Shown here piece after piece: positions 32,361 to 44,956 of a DNA stretch of 64,000 bases. This stretch comes from Agrocybe praecox (taxonomy: Eukaryota; Basidiomycota; Agaricomycetes; Agaricales; Agrocybaceae), in the NCBI GenBank assembly GCA_964017145.1, contig OZ024850.1:473618-537617 (forward strand). The letters run 5' to 3'. The position numbers and the translations under genes are program-made. The notes under the pieces are model-generated. The model was not told the DNA's origin, did not search any database, and was given only the letters and a program-made list of their open reading frames with translations. Positions within the stretch are counted from its first letter, which is position 1. Each line of letters starts with the position of its first letter.

Positions 32361-33117
32361 AACTTTTCGTTACCGAACTTTCAAGTAGCATATCATATGA
32401 GCGTCCGGGACTGTCGTTTCTTGTTCTGCCTCTTTTCAGGCGTTGAGTACTCATTGGTCCCGGCGTATCCACAGAACGAAAATACAAATTGCGACATGGG
32501 AGGCCCAAGGCAAACGATCAGAATGCCCTGTGGTTATACCAAACACTGAAAAAAGGAGAGAGTGGGTGGAAGCGAAAAATGCGCTGCCGAGAGCTCACTG
32601 AGTGGCAACAGAAAGCAATTAGGGGGAAAAAGAGAAGAGGTGGGGAGAAATTTATTGAGAAGGATTCATACATCAGGAAGCCGTCAAAAAGGGACACCTG
32701 CTGAATTGAACGTTGAAAGGCGAAGGAAGCGAGGAAAAGCTCAGAGCTGGATATGTCTTGCACGTCAGACCCGACACATCTAATCTTATCGCGGAATAAC
32801 TAGTAATATCAAACTTCAAGGGTAGCAGCCATGTTCATACTTTCTTTCAGGTTTACTGATTGTTTAAGTGTGATTACAGCAATAGAAAAGAGACTTTCCC
32901 CCAAGGTACACCCCAAGTACACAAGGTATCGAAATTTGAAAACAATGGGGGTTTTGAAACTCCGAAAGGCAAGCAACGCGTCAATAAAGGCACGTGAATT
33001 AATTAAACAACGCGCTAAAGCCCGCCCTAAAGTCATCAATTACATACGATAGGTCACTGTAAAGGTCACACTCATTGTATCACAGCCCTACCTTTCTTTT
33101 ATTACATACTATCACCA
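32361..33117. other. Intergenic spacer
   Basis: No convincing gene. A small basic frame at 32831-33052 lacks introns and recognisable motifs and is not supported. The last 80 bases are probably the promoter of the following orphan. Confidence 0.4.
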
Positions 33118-34268
33118 ATGCCTCTTACTCGCCATTCCTCAGCATCACCGAGGAAACTTCCTCACTCAAGTGATACAGAACTCTATGTGACACCCATCCG
33201 AAAGCGCTATCGCAATGCCGACGACGACGAGAGCCCCACTTGTAGCTCGATTTCATCAAGGTCGCCCCGCAAGCGCCGTACGTTAAATTATGTTGTGGCA
33301 CTGACAAACACTGATATTTATAATTCTAGAACGAAAGGACACCCCCACAAAGCAGGAAACGGAGTTGAACTTGGAGCAAATCCTACGGGATATCGTTGCT
33401 GCACCAACAGATACCACAGCCATTCTCGCCTTGAAAACGATACCCAGAGGTGCTTTCTCTTTTGAGAGCTCATTAATACTTGGCTGACGCTGCTACTAGA
33501 TGAGCGTGCTCTGAGAATATTGGTGAAAAGCCTTGTGTACTCTGCCAAATCGACGGTCATGAAGCGTTATGCAAAGTCGAAGAAAGGCAAAATGTTGGAA
33601 ACGGAACTGTATTTGGAATGGCTCAAAGAGCTAGATTATGTATCTTCGGCTTTGGACGTGAGTCAAGACCCTTCGGGAATCTTCTTTGAAAGCTAATGGT
33701 GTTCTTCAGATTGGCTTGAAAGCCAAGTATCCCGGTACTCGGAAACGCCTCCCAGGTCTCGGCAGGGTGTCATTTACCCTACTGTATAACCTGGTCGACG
33801 AGTTCATTGACGAAGTGAACGCCCATCATGACTCTCCCTCACTGTCATCGCACCCATGGTGCTACCCTGCGACTATGACTCTTGTCGAAGAAGCCAGGGA
33901 TCCCTCGACAGACTCTCGTTCTGAAGAAGCGGTGAAGGAGGCAGAAAAGTATCTGGGGGGCATTGACAGCGTCCTTCATGACACCGTCAGGCGATATAAA
34001 GTCGAATGCGGATGGAATAATCCTTCACTCGCTAATAGGATTGGCGCTCTAGAGCATGCGTTGGCAAAAGGTTGTTGCTTGCTCTGTGAACAAACAGGGT
34101 ACGGGACTCAAGAGAATGACATGGGCGATACCCTAATGGAAGATACCCGGGAAGTGATGAGGCAATGGAAGGCCGAGGTCAGTTTCATTTTGTCATCCAA
34201 TCTGTTTTGTCCTCCTAATGCCTTTTCTTCAGTACGAGGATTGCGAAGACCAATTAGATTCTGATTAA
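33118..34268 (+). CDS. Orphan 313-aa protein, five exons
   Basis: Exons 33118-33277, 33330-33449, 33500-33657, 33710-34177 and 34233-34268 join in phase to 942 nt, 313 aa. The first 60 residues are Ser/Arg/Pro-rich and basic (PIRKRYRNADDDES, SSRSPRKR), likely disordered and nuclear. The middle is helical (LRILVKSLVYSAKSTVMKRY, KGKMLETELYLEWLKELDYV). The rest contains a Cys pair (KGCCLLCEQTG) and an acidic end (EDCEDQLDSD). I do not recognise the family. It lies alone between the first 4CL-like gene and a long gene-poor stretch. Confidence 0.75.
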
Positions 34269-35779
34269 TCATTTATTCAACAAACGTCAAGGACACACCC
34301 AAACTTTATTCTAGCAATGTATTATCAGTGTTACAACAGTGTATCATACCCGCGTGTATTTAATATATCCCCCAGCCCGTGCAAACATTCCTTGGTGGTG
34401 CTAGCCTAGTTATTCTCTTTGCATGCATGGCTTTTACTTCACCTCAAGAATTCTCTCACGCTATCAAAGTAGCTCATCTTCCATGGCGAGTCCACGCACC
34501 TTTGAAACAAAGCTAGAGTATGTTCTGATTTTCTCTTCGCAGATAGGCGCGCGTTCTGTGAGGCTTTGGAGGATTACTGTCCCATTGCAATATGCAAAAG
34601 ATGCAAATATTTCTTGATGATATGTCATAAATTGACCGTGAGAAATTGGTTGGAGATCGGTTGAAGTATTTCGTTCCCCTTTTGCTGCGCTTCAAGCGCT
34701 GAAATAAAGCCTTCGCTGTACCCAAGCCACGTTATAACGTTATGCAGCGCTAAATACACGACGAAACATGCGACTTCAGGCCTCAGGCTCGAGTTATGAC
34801 ACATGTATTGGTAGTTTTGTTGGACTTCAACTCATTAGCTCATTCGCTGACGAATTTTCCTTTCCATATAACAGGCAGAGCCAACAGACTGGATTTAAGT
34901 ATAACTGCCAGCAGCTGACTCTAAGAATTACGCATGAGGGTCTTCTTATAATTTAACGAAATTCAACAAACGGAATCGCGTCGTAAGTCGATGTGCAGAC
35001 TGGCCCACTAGTATGGTTGCTTCCATACACTTTCGACAGCTCTTCACTAATCAATTAGGTACGAACTATCCAACTTTAAACTCGAGAATTCAATCAAATG
35101 CTTAATACCAAGCGAACCGCGAAGAAAAACCCGGAGCCTAAGCCAGCAATCAAGGAACGCACATACATACATCGATTCTCTACGCCCGGCCAGCCGTAAG
35201 GCGGAATGCCGACTAATTTCCTTGCATTAAATAAGTATCCAACATACAGTATCGTTATCAGTTTGTTGCTGAAGCGGCTGACTGATTGATGATGAAAAAA
35301 CGTCAACTGTGTACCTCTGTGTACACACTCCTCCCTATTACTCCCACTCTTCTCATGCTCTTATGTCATAGGGAGAAGTCCCCCGGGTCCTCAAACGTTT
35401 CTCGAATCGGTGGGCGTGGTGATAATACCGCCGGACATGGCCGACAGAGGAGTCGGACGGGGTAAAACGGTAAAATCATACTACGCAGTTTCCCCGTCAT
35501 CTAATCTTGCCGCGACTATCTGGTTTATGGTGGGCGTAGTGTCGGCACCCGGTAGCCTGAACGCTATGGAAACATCCTCCTTATAAGACATCCTGCGCAG
35601 AACAAAAGATATTCAATTAAAACTACACAATTGTTTGGACACATCGTTGCAACAGATTATTGGGGCAACCACGCGATGACTCCGGAGAAGTAAGTACCCG
35701 TCTATATTGTTCACCTCCCTTGACTGAAAATATAATCTTAGGACACTATACTTCATGTGCACCGGCAAAGATAAAGTTA
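34269..35779. other. Gene-poor spacer; exon-like fragments near its right end
   Basis: Most of this is non-coding. Near 35650-35778 two short coding-like segments flank a consensus intron (GTAAGTACCC...CTTAG, about 35690-35744): DYWGNHAMTPE and then TLYFMCTGKDK. This suggests a gene or gene relic that the element starting at 35780 then interrupts. Confidence 0.3.
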
Positions 35780-36345
35780 CAGTTGTCTCCCTCATAACCC
35801 ATACCTGTCGGTGGACGGCCGAAAGTATGGGTTATGAGGGGTCATGGGGTATGAGGGATATGCTAAAAATAGAAACATAAAAATCGAGAGAAAACAAATC
35901 TTTAGCATGCTACAGTTAGTCATAAATGGATGGTTAATGGCCAGAAACTTGTATTTTTATTACAATATGAACCATATATGCTAATAAAAGTGTTGCCGAC
36001 ATCGTCTTGATCCCTTGAATTGAATGTTCTCACGCATGTTGAAGGTGTTTGGGCATCTGGACCAGTACTTTTCTTTCATTTGATCCTATAAACTAGCTTA
36101 AAAGGTGTTTCATGACACAATCTCATGTTAGATTCATCCTAAATGTTCCTCATGTAGCATAAATACGGTGGTTTTTAGGGCAAAACCTATGGGTTTTTTT
36201 CCAAAAGGGGTATGGGTTATGGGTTATGAGGGGTTTATGGGTTATGGGTCGGTTTTCCCTGCGAACCAACTTGGTGGATCGAAAAAAGTATGGGTTAGAA
36301 GGGGTTATGGGTTATGAGGGGTATGGGTTAAGAGGGAGACAACTG
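35780..36345. mobile_element. MITE, 566 bp, with 26-bp terminal inverted repeats and TA duplication
   Basis: The ends start CAGTTGTCTCCCTC on the left (35780) and show the same string on the reverse strand at the right (to 36345). About 25 of 26 bases match, and each end is bounded by TA (35778-35779, 36346-36347). TA duplication with a CAGT start is the Tc1/mariner pattern. The interior near the ends is built from repeats of TATGGGTTATGAGGGG and its complement, so the subterminal regions are themselves partly self-complementary. There is no transposase. Confidence 0.85.
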
Positions 36346-39300
36346 TATACTTTAATGACGACGTAAGTATCCTATCTATGTTTGTCTACTCACTCTGGGC
36401 CTTTGTGCCTCGGTAATATTTAGCTTTCAGATTCCAACGGGTACCCGTACCCTCCCAGGGCTCCAAAATTATCACCCGTCCTGTATCTATAAAAGAGTAA
36501 AATCCTCATATTCTGGCAGTTGTCGGTTGCCTATGGTGAAGGAATGACGATCTACCCGTGCTCCAAGACAATAGCATCCCGCCAACAACATTAAGGGGGA
36601 TTTAAATTTGTGCGCCCTGTAAAGATGTCGTTCCTCCCTCCAATTGCAAGTGCGTAATGGCAAGATATATTTATACCTAAGGCACCCTTTGCCTCCCATT
36701 TATTGCAAGGCAACCAACACATGAAAATACACGATTTTTGTTTACGACCAAGCGTATGAAAATAAAGTACCTGTTTAACCTACTAACAGCGTTTGAAACC
36801 CATCGCCGCAGAACAAAAATGATACCCCTTTTTCAGTTAACGAAACAGGAGGATTGTATCGCATCGTATCAGAAGACGGTTGATGAAAGTGGAAGATGGT
36901 AGAAAAAGAAACAGGGCACGGATGGAGACGGGGAGATGGTTAGACTATGTAGAAGATACAAGATGATGGGAATGTGAAAACAAGCGATATGGTTGCGTGA
37001 CGTTGAAAAAGGGGCAGAGAAGAAGGTGAAGAAGATAAACATAGGTTAAAGAGAAAAGCAGATGAAACAGGTAGCTTTATTTATTTCAAAGACAGAAAAG
37101 AAAACCAAAGAAAAGATACGAGAAGTAGTGTCTGCAAAAAGAGGAGAGGTAAGGAGCGTGTTTCGAGTGCAATTCTCGAGTTGGAAAACTATGTTTACAG
37201 ATGAGACAGAAAGAAGAGAGAAAAAAACGATCACGAACAAAGAACTTTTTGATGATGAGAAGAAAAAAAAGAAGTGAGAAGAGAATAGGGGACCTTGGGA
37301 ATTGCGGATGCCCAGCACGAGCAGATCCCCAGTGAAGCATGCCTTTCACCTTTGTCCGCTTTAACTGTCGCAACTCCCGCTGATCCTACTCGTACAGTCC
37401 ACTCCCCTGCAGTACTACTTGGGCAAGTCCTAGTCTGTTCCCCCTCATTTAGTTTGGCCGACCCATTCGTTTAATCAAACAAAGTGGACCCCGAATCCAG
37501 CCTAGCGCCTTAGAGAAACTGACGGAATATGGGCATCCAGACGTTGATGTTCGATTCCTTAGACATTCAGTTCTTCCTGGTTCGTTCTGCCATAACCCTC
37601 TTCCGGCCGTCCCCAGCTTCTTTTCTTCCCTTCTGGAAACAAACATCTTCTAGTATGTAGGGTTCCCGTCACCCTGCGAAATGAAAGACATGTGGGCAAT
37701 CGGACGTAGTTCGAGTCCAGCAAGGGGGTTCCTGCAGATCGCTGTGCCGGCACTTCCACTAGTCACAATACTCGCAGTGATATATGAGGACAAGCGTCCG
37801 AGAAACGTAAAACCAACCGAATTATTGCAACAAAAACCAGTTATGGTGTTCTCGTAAGGCTGACGTAATCCGGGGAAGACGTAACTTTTTATGTTGAGCT
37901 GGCAGCGGTTTTTAGGTCAGAGATGTTAACCGCTAAGCATGTCTGCCACGGATCTTTCTTCCGTCCCGTCTACGTAATTGACGAAGAGGGATCAAGCCTT
38001 CGAAAGACGACAAGTCGCGTGAGACTGGAGTTAACTTCATGGATTAGGAGACAAGTTGGTTGAAAGAGAAGACCATTTCTGGACTGGGAAAAGACGCTAA
38101 AGATAGAACTAGGAAGAGAGTACAACAACAATAAAATGCGGTGCCTGCGAGTGATAAGATATATTAATGAGAATGTCGAGGACGACAGAGGGAAGAGGGA
38201 CTGACTTGGAAAAGGTCAGACGATCACCTGTCGGGCCTAGGCTGTATGTAAGGTAAAGAAAGAAGAAGAGATAGGTACGACCCTCGGGGGACTCGAAGAA
38301 AAGTACCAGTCATCCTAGCACAGGGCCCTGAAACGATATTCCTATTGTAGTTTGTAATTCCGCGAAAGGGGAGGGGAGGCGCGGGCATACAGAAGTCGAC
38401 CAGAATGATTATGTTCGCCTTGAGTTGAACTCTAATAAGTCAATGATAGGATACACACAACGGCGGGGCGTACACCAGCAGCAAGTATCCCCAGTCGGGT
38501 GCACCTTCCAAGGAGTTTTTCCTCTGACTGTCATCGATGCTTTTCTTGTTTGTGCGGAACCGTCCTCGTCGGAATATAGCCCAAACACCCTCTTCGACTC
38601 GTTCTTTAGAAACATACTCACATGTGCGAGAATTCCCAACGTGGTCCATTCAGACTCGATCAACAGGTAGAGCCAGTGGCTATAGAAAATCAATGCATGT
38701 CCTGTTAATAAGAAAAAATGGTTCCATGGGGTCCAGCACAGCGCGACTTGTCTGATGGATGAGTCGTGTCGTCGTCGGTGAGCGGAAGCTTAGGCTTATG
38801 CTCGTCCTTCAAGGGTTCCAGGTAAGCCTGAGTATCGCCGAGTATTATTGAACGCTGTTTGACGGACAGTCCGCCCTCGGAGTCGAAGAAGGGCAGGAAG
38901 GGTGTCATTTCCAAGTCACCGCAAACATGCTCGTACGCCGCCCCTAGTAAACAAGAAATCACGGTCGGTTTCAAAGTTCAAAATCGTTCCAATACAGCAG
39001 CAAAATGCAAGGCTTCAAGGGCACAACTTTAGTGGTGATTACTGATCAAGAACAATTGATTTTCGATATTGATACTTGATATAGATTCCACGATTTCGTT
39101 CCTGCACTATCCAGTTTCCTGTTCCTTGTTGAAAAGACGATTCCCGGTCAAAAATATGGCATCGTGCATGATTTGATTCCGATGTGATGAGAAAGCATCC
39201 AAGCAGGAAAATGATCGTTTTACTCGGCCCGTAACGAGTCAACGTTGGCTGGCCAATCAAGAAGAAAACTTGTATGCATGCAGATTGGAACGAGGTGAAT

Positions 39301-40173
39301 CTTGACTCCTGGCATGTATACTGCTGTCCTGTCGACTCGCTAGGAGGAACAATGCTGGAGTTACACCATTCGGCTTTGCGGCGGCCGAAGACTGTGGGCG
39401 AATAGAAATATTGATCGACACAAGGATAATGAACTGAGGACGGAGGCATTGAGCGCAATTGGAAAGTGGGTAATCACCAAACATATGATGTAGGTGGTGA
39501 CTATATTAAGGCCCATACCAAGATATAGAACAGTGGAGCTGCAAGCTTGCTGGGAAGGGTATGTAGGGTGGGATTATTCCGGATCCAGGGTGGCGATGGC
39601 AGCGAATATACGAGAGAAAAATGAAGGCCGCAACAAATAGAGAGGGGAATGCTTTGGGAAGGTCCAAGAGGATGACGAGGGATGAGAACCCGTATAAGTG
39701 GCAATGTATAACGTATGAGTAAAGTAGGTAGAGGTAGCTAGGAATGCGTCGTATGAATGATACCAAAAAAAAAAAGGACGGAAGAGGGAAACGGGGAAAC
39801 GGAAAAGTCATCATCAAAAAAGGCAAAGAAAAACCTAAACGAAATGGGAGAACAGAATAAGGTATAAAAATCAAGGGGTTATCGAGGTCAAGTGTCCTGT
39901 ATGCGGTACGAGCGTGGGAGGGGGTGAGAATGGGGTAGAGCAACTTGACAGACGTAGAGTAGCTGAATAACAGGGAGTGAAGAAGGACAAGCAAAAGAGT
40001 CGACATCTAAAGAAGAATCGAGTTTGAAGAGGAGGATGAGTATGGCACTAAATTAATAGTATGACAAGATGCATATAAAGAGAACAACAAAGATGAATGG
40101 GTAGTGGACATAAAGTAGGAACAACCAAGTGGAATAATAAAGAAAGGGAGATTTTGAACTTGATCGCCGAGTC
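36346..40173. other. Long gene-poor region
   Basis: About 3.8 kb without a well supported gene. It holds purine-rich tracts (36880-37280, 38100-38320, 39560-39990), an exon-like segment beginning ATTCCAACGGGTACC just after a consensus acceptor near 36431, and a possible minus-strand gene listed separately. Base composition fluctuates and no repeat family was recognised. Confidence 0.35.
38409..38974 (-). CDS. Possible two-exon orphan gene (weak)
   Basis: Two adjacent minus-strand frames have coding-like composition. The first (up to 38974) includes GAAYEHVCGDLEMTPFLPFF and SIILGDTQAYLEPLKDEHKP. The second (to 38409) includes LYLLIESEWTTLGILAHVS and RVFGLYSDEDGSAQTRK. An acceptor-like CTAG precedes the first at about 38943. 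I could not place a phase-consistent junction or a start codon with confidence, so the limits are only approximate and it may not be a gene. Confidence 0.2.
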
Positions 40174-41472
40174 TCATCTCTGGTCTTGTTCATGTTGTTC
40201 ATGCGATTGGGTTTCGACCTTGACTCCTCTCGATGAACTCACACTCCGGATGTCCCTACCTTCCTCCGCTAGTTGGTCCCTCAGTACAGCATCACCGGCA
40301 TCTTCGTCGTGTTCTTCCAAGTGGTCTTTATCAGGTGATTCAGTTTCTTCCACTGGGTTTGCTGCGAAATCAGGTTTCCGTAACATTTTTCGGAAGGCAT
40401 CTGCCATTATGGCAGCGTCAGCACCGCTGAAAGGCCCACCGCCATCGCTAATGGTAGAAGCATTATCGTGGGATGTACCAGCTCCACTTACTGCAACACC
40501 ACCTGCGAAAGCACTTCCACCAAGTGTTGCAGGGGGCAGGAGGGGGGAACCTGCGGAATCATAGCGTTGAATCATATCAGGATTATTGTCGCGAGGCATC
40601 ATGGGCGAGGATGAGCCCATTGAATTCCGAGAGGATGTTTGTTGTTGTCGGCGGCGAATACGGCGGAGAATAAGGAACGCGAGAATACACGTTGCGGCAA
40701 TGGCGAGAAACCCGAGAACAACGATGACAGCAATTGCCCAATGAGGGAATGAGCCATTGGAAGATGCATGCTGGACGTTTCCTGAAGTTGTCGGTGAACT
40801 GGGATTTATTGTTGAGGATGATGATGATAATGATTGTGTTGAGTGGGCCGCAGCGATGGACGATAACGATGCAGCTTCTGCGGATGTAGAGGCTGCAGCT
40901 GCCGCTGACAAGGACGATGCTACCACCGAGTCCAGGCGAGCTGTTTGAACGGCGCTGAATATAGGCTGAGGGACCGCGTTGCTGTCTAGTGTCTTGTCGC
41001 TTCGGATGATAATCCAGTAATAAGGGAAGGAGACACTTGTTCCATTGAAATTGAACCCATCATTCCCAAACCATGTATCGTTCACTTGCGCCCTAACCAG
41101 TCCTGCCTGGTCCGAAGGGTTTTCAAGTTCGCGAAAATGCAAAAGTTGTTGCTGGGAGTCGGCGCGAAAGAGAAATACATCGACCTTGTTCGTCTGTGTC
41201 AGCTCCGGACGCCGTGAATTCCCTTGAAGTTATTTAGCATATATAGCGCAGAAATTGGATAGCCTTTTCTTACAGACGAAAGAGGCATGTTGGTGTTGAG
41301 GAATAACGGTGTCCGTCGTTGGAAAACAAGAAAAGACGTTATTCCCAGAGTTGATCTGGCAATTCGTCATTGCCTCGGTGACTTGCTCTTGGTCTGTGAT
41401 GACTTGCCGTCGTCGTCTGATGGGGAAAGGAGGAGGCGTCGGTGCTGGCCATGGTGAGGACGGGGAGGACAT
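40174..41472 (-). CDS. Serine-rich single-pass membrane protein
   Basis: Two exons (41274-41472 and 40174-41222) join in phase to 1248 nt, 415 aa. The N-terminal part (HASFVWNSRRPEL, NKVDVFLFRADSQQQ, VNDTWFGNDGFNFNGTSVSF) resembles the extracellular region of fungal Ser/Thr-rich wall-sensing or cell-surface proteins. A Ser/Ala-rich stalk of about 70 residues follows, then one transmembrane helix (WAIAVIVVLGFLAIAATCIL) and a basic stop-transfer (LRRIRRRQQQ). The cytoplasmic tail of about 160 residues is rich in Ser, Pro and Asp/Glu. No N-terminal signal peptide is evident from this start, so the protein may be inserted by its internal helix, or a 5' exon is missing. It probably acts at the cell surface. 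No catalytic domain is present. Confidence 0.75.
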
Positions 41473-42775
41473 GGCGGGCCAATGACGGGAATGAATCAAC
41501 CCAGTAATGACCACATTTCTTTCCCTTCACAAATCATCATCAAAGACCCCGGAAACCCTTACGCATGCGGCCTTGCTTTTGCCCCGTGACCCGTCTCCGA
41601 AGTTCGAACCGGCTTCAAGTTCAAAATCAACAGCGCTCGTGCAACGCTCGTGAGTCGTAATTTAGTCGTAATTACCTGGTAATTGCTTTACTATAATTAA
41701 ATAATAACAGCTGCATATTTTTATAAGCTTCAGTAAATTGTCAAACACCGCCGTTGTTCCAGCAGTCTTCAATGACTGTAGGTTAAGTTGTTGAAAGTCG
41801 CGAACGGGGATACGACGCCGTGTCATGTTGTTATCCACTCCAAAACCCAAGTAGCCTAAGTTTAAAGATAACAGATATGTTCATGACATAACTCCATAGG
41901 CTTTGTGATATCATATTTTACGCCATCTTTAAAAATCAATGGATTAACATTCAAACTATGGACTAAGACGCACGTCAGGCCCTAGCTTAGCCTGGTCTGC
42001 ACAAGTTAGGGGACCCGCAGATGTATATGAATTATACGGTATTGCTAAGCTTGTGGAGGTGTGAAGCTTGGGTAGAAGGCATAGTATAAAGGTGCGCCAT
42101 GCTGGTGGTTAACAATGAGAAATCTAGGAAATAGAAAGTTGTAAAATCATAGGGAAAAGGCGCCTGTTTTTTTTTTTTTGAGAGAGAGATAAAAAATATA
42201 GTCCTTCTATGATGATTTTAAAAGCTTAAAATGTAGATCGCGTAAAGAAAATCCGCCTCATAAGAATTGTTATATGAGTCCGAAATGATGGTAGTACGCG
42301 TTTCCGGGATCGGACATGTTTCTGTAGAAAAATTATAGAAAGTTCTGGTGACGATAAATCTAATGGAGAATGCCATGTAAAGAGGATACCACATACTGTG
42401 CTCATGCGTTGGATATGCCTCGATCATGGGATGAGACTCACGAGGAAAGATTTGAATTCATTGCCAAAAAATCTGAAATGACCGAAGGAGCGCCAAAGAA
42501 AATATATGTGAATAAATAGAATATTCAGAGTGTTCAAAGTCCCCAGCCTCAACCTCGACGATCTGTTACAACTGCCGTGCCTGCCAACGTACATGCATGT
42601 ACATGTCTTTATGTGAGAAAAAAATAGGTTCCAACTATCACTTCGGATCTACTACTATCGTCCGGGTACTAGATCATTCATGTACAAAGCATCTGTTCCC
42701 ACCTGCGCTACCCAGAGATTCCAAGCACGGTCAAGTCTTGCGAAAGAAAAACATCATCAATAAAAGCATCAAAAT
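41473..42775. other. Intergenic spacer
   Basis: AT-rich, with a T(13-14)-GAGAGAGAGA tract near 42167-42190 and no coding signal. It contains the 5' flank of the membrane protein gene and the 3' flank of the aldolase-domain gene. Confidence 0.4.
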
Positions 42776-43965
42776 TTACCCTTCAAGATGAAATACACAC
42801 AAAGATTCTCCCTCATTCGTAACAGCGGCGTCCACGGCCTCACGCGCCGTTAAACCCGTAGGCTGCTGTCCTCCGTGCGCTAGTCCGCCGAGAAGCACAG
42901 CTTGTGCCTGGACGATGGCAGACTGTTTAGCGTAGAAGGAGCGGTAGACGGCATCGCGAATTGAAGCGCCTCTAATAGCCATTCCGTGGCCTAAGAGAAA
43001 GCTAATGTTGATGATTTAGTCATTAAGCGTCCCAGACGTAGCATACCTTTCATGAGTACGAGCTGACTGCCGTCCTGGAAGGAGCGGGAAAGCGCGTCTC
43101 CTAGGACTTCGTTCCGGATGAGGAGATCGTGTGGCTCGTCCGCCGGCAGGATGCTTGTTGAGAGCGTATTGGTGTCAAAAATCGGAGAACCATCCTTCAG
43201 AGCTCCTACTGAGCCCGCCTGGAGGACAGCAATGAGCCCGAGACCTTAATTACCATCGATCATGGTACGTACCGTGCCCATTTGTGCTTTTAGTCCTACA
43301 CCTGCTGCGCTGAATGGGAGGACCTCGATCGTGTGAGCGTGCACCACGCTCGTTACATTCGGAAAGGCTTTATATATCTGCGCAGCATTGTAAGCACTTT
43401 TGAAAATGGATAGCGCAAACAGTCTAACCTGAGAGTGAATAAACCGCTCGAGGAAACTTGACGGGATAGCAGAACCGGTTACGGACGTGTTAAAAGTAAG
43501 GTGAAGAGCCGTGGCGTTGTTGATATCGTAGCTGCGCGTGGAATAAGAAAAACATCTTACAGAATGAAAAGATATTTACGTTACAAGAGATTGAGAGGTT
43601 GTCAACGCTGGAGCGACAGCGAAAGACCTGTGCAATACGAATAATCAGAGAGCTAAACTGTCGACCATGATACTGACTAACATAATGAATTGACTTGCGT
43701 TGTCGGGATTGCGTACTGAGATGTGCCCAAATGCATCGACGACATCTAGAAAGTGAAGGATATCTATGTTTTCGAGAATTTATATATAAAATGGCGTTAG
43801 AACAAGAGACTAGGAACGAGTTTACGTACGATTGGCGTCGAGTAGGTCTATTGCAGCGGTTTCGACAACGGCACTCGGATTGCCATTGGCCGCAGCTACA
43901 AGAACTGTAGCAAACACAGGAGTCAAGGCCAAGCAGGTCCTCGAAATTGTGTTAAGGAACATCAT
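42776..43965 (-). CDS. Predicted secreted class II aldolase/adducin-domain protein
   Basis: Starting at 43965, the first exons (43830-43965, 43682-43745, 43580-43627) join in phase, and later exons carry the rest to the stop at 42776. The N-terminus (MFLNTISRTCLALTP, then FATVLVAAANG) is a classical signal peptide. The mature part shows the class II aldolase/adducin fold: FGHISVRNPDN, the zinc-binding pair in SVVHAHTIEVLPFS, and a third histidine in LVLMKGHGMAI. Family enzymes (fuculose- or rhamnulose-phosphate aldolase relatives) cleave phosphorylated sugars in the cytosol. A secretion signal and several N-glycosylation sequons (NNAT, NVTS, NTSV, NASQ) are therefore unusual. The real substrate is unknown. 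It is not obviously co-regulated with the flanking genes. Confidence 0.8.
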
Positions 43966-44956
43966 TCTCCTGTTTTCCCGGAGATTTTAACAGAGGAAAT
44001 GTGTTCGTGAAGGGCAAACCAAGAGAAAGCAAGAGAGCAAGACTTCGTTGAGGTAGCACAGAAGAGCTCATATACCGTTCATAACTATTGTACCACCCCT
44101 GTTCGTACCGCGTTTTGAAATAGATATACAGGAATAGCCACTGAGAAAGTTCTATAACTGTTGGGGGGAAAAAAGGCCTGACAAAAGTCGACTTCTTGTG
44201 TGAGTGTAGTTGCCTGCAAAAGTCAAATTTCTGGCAAGGACGAGAGGAGCATGACCTTTCAAAAGACGGTGCTGCAGATATTTATGAATATGAAATTATA
44301 CACGGTCCGCTAGATTAACATCTGTCTTTGAAGAATTGACACACAAATGTCGAACTAGAGGACGGTGGATGTGGTTGATGAAAAAGGTATGTATGTTTGA
44401 TCATGCATCATGGACGGTTGTGTCAGCCAAATTGAGATACAAAAGATAAGATTAGATGCAAGTTCTTCAGTAGTTATTTACCAGTTTAGCATAGTAGATT
44501 GAAGCTTGGGGCGCTGTAAGAAACGGAGTAAGGGGCAAGAGTCGTGGTCATATGCTCTCCAAATTTTATTTGTATTTTTAGTGCCGGAGCGAAGTCTGCG
44601 AAATTCAATTGAGGGAGTAGTTGCGGTGATAGTAACTTATGATAACGGAATACTGTACTTTTACAAGGCATGCGCCTCTCTTTGCTCCGGCACCAAGATA
44701 CAAATAAAATTTGGAGAGCATATGGTAACTGGAGGAATTAGAGCATAACCGTAGAATAAGATTTATCAAAAGAGGTGCAAAAACAAACATATACATGGCA
44801 CGAACTTGCGCGTTTGCTCGATAGTATAGCAACGTATTTGACAAACCAAGGTCGGGGCAATTCAAAGCGAAGACGGCGACAATCCCGGTTGAATCCCAGG
44901 CGTTTATATGCCAAAAGCAACCCAAAGACTACACGAAAATTCGACAATGAAAAGTT
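43966..44956. other. Spacer carrying a hairpin element
   Basis: The first 150 bp are the promoter side of the aldolase-domain gene (TATA-like GCTCATATACCG near 44068). No gene is seen. The stretch contains the inverted repeat described at 44549-44724. Confidence 0.4.
44549..44724. repeat. Inverted-repeat hairpin element, arms about 41 bp
   Basis: The left arm (44549-44590) starts CATATGCTCTCCAAATTTTA and the right arm (44684-44724) is its near-perfect reverse complement, with 3-4 mismatches, around a loop of about 93 bp. The element is probably a small non-autonomous transposon remnant. A clear target duplication was not identified. Confidence 0.75.

Noticed and set aside
32831..33052. Basic 73-codon frame as a small ribosomal-type protein
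   Set aside because: It has no recognisable ribosomal protein motif, splice context or promoter, and lies in a non-coding spacer.
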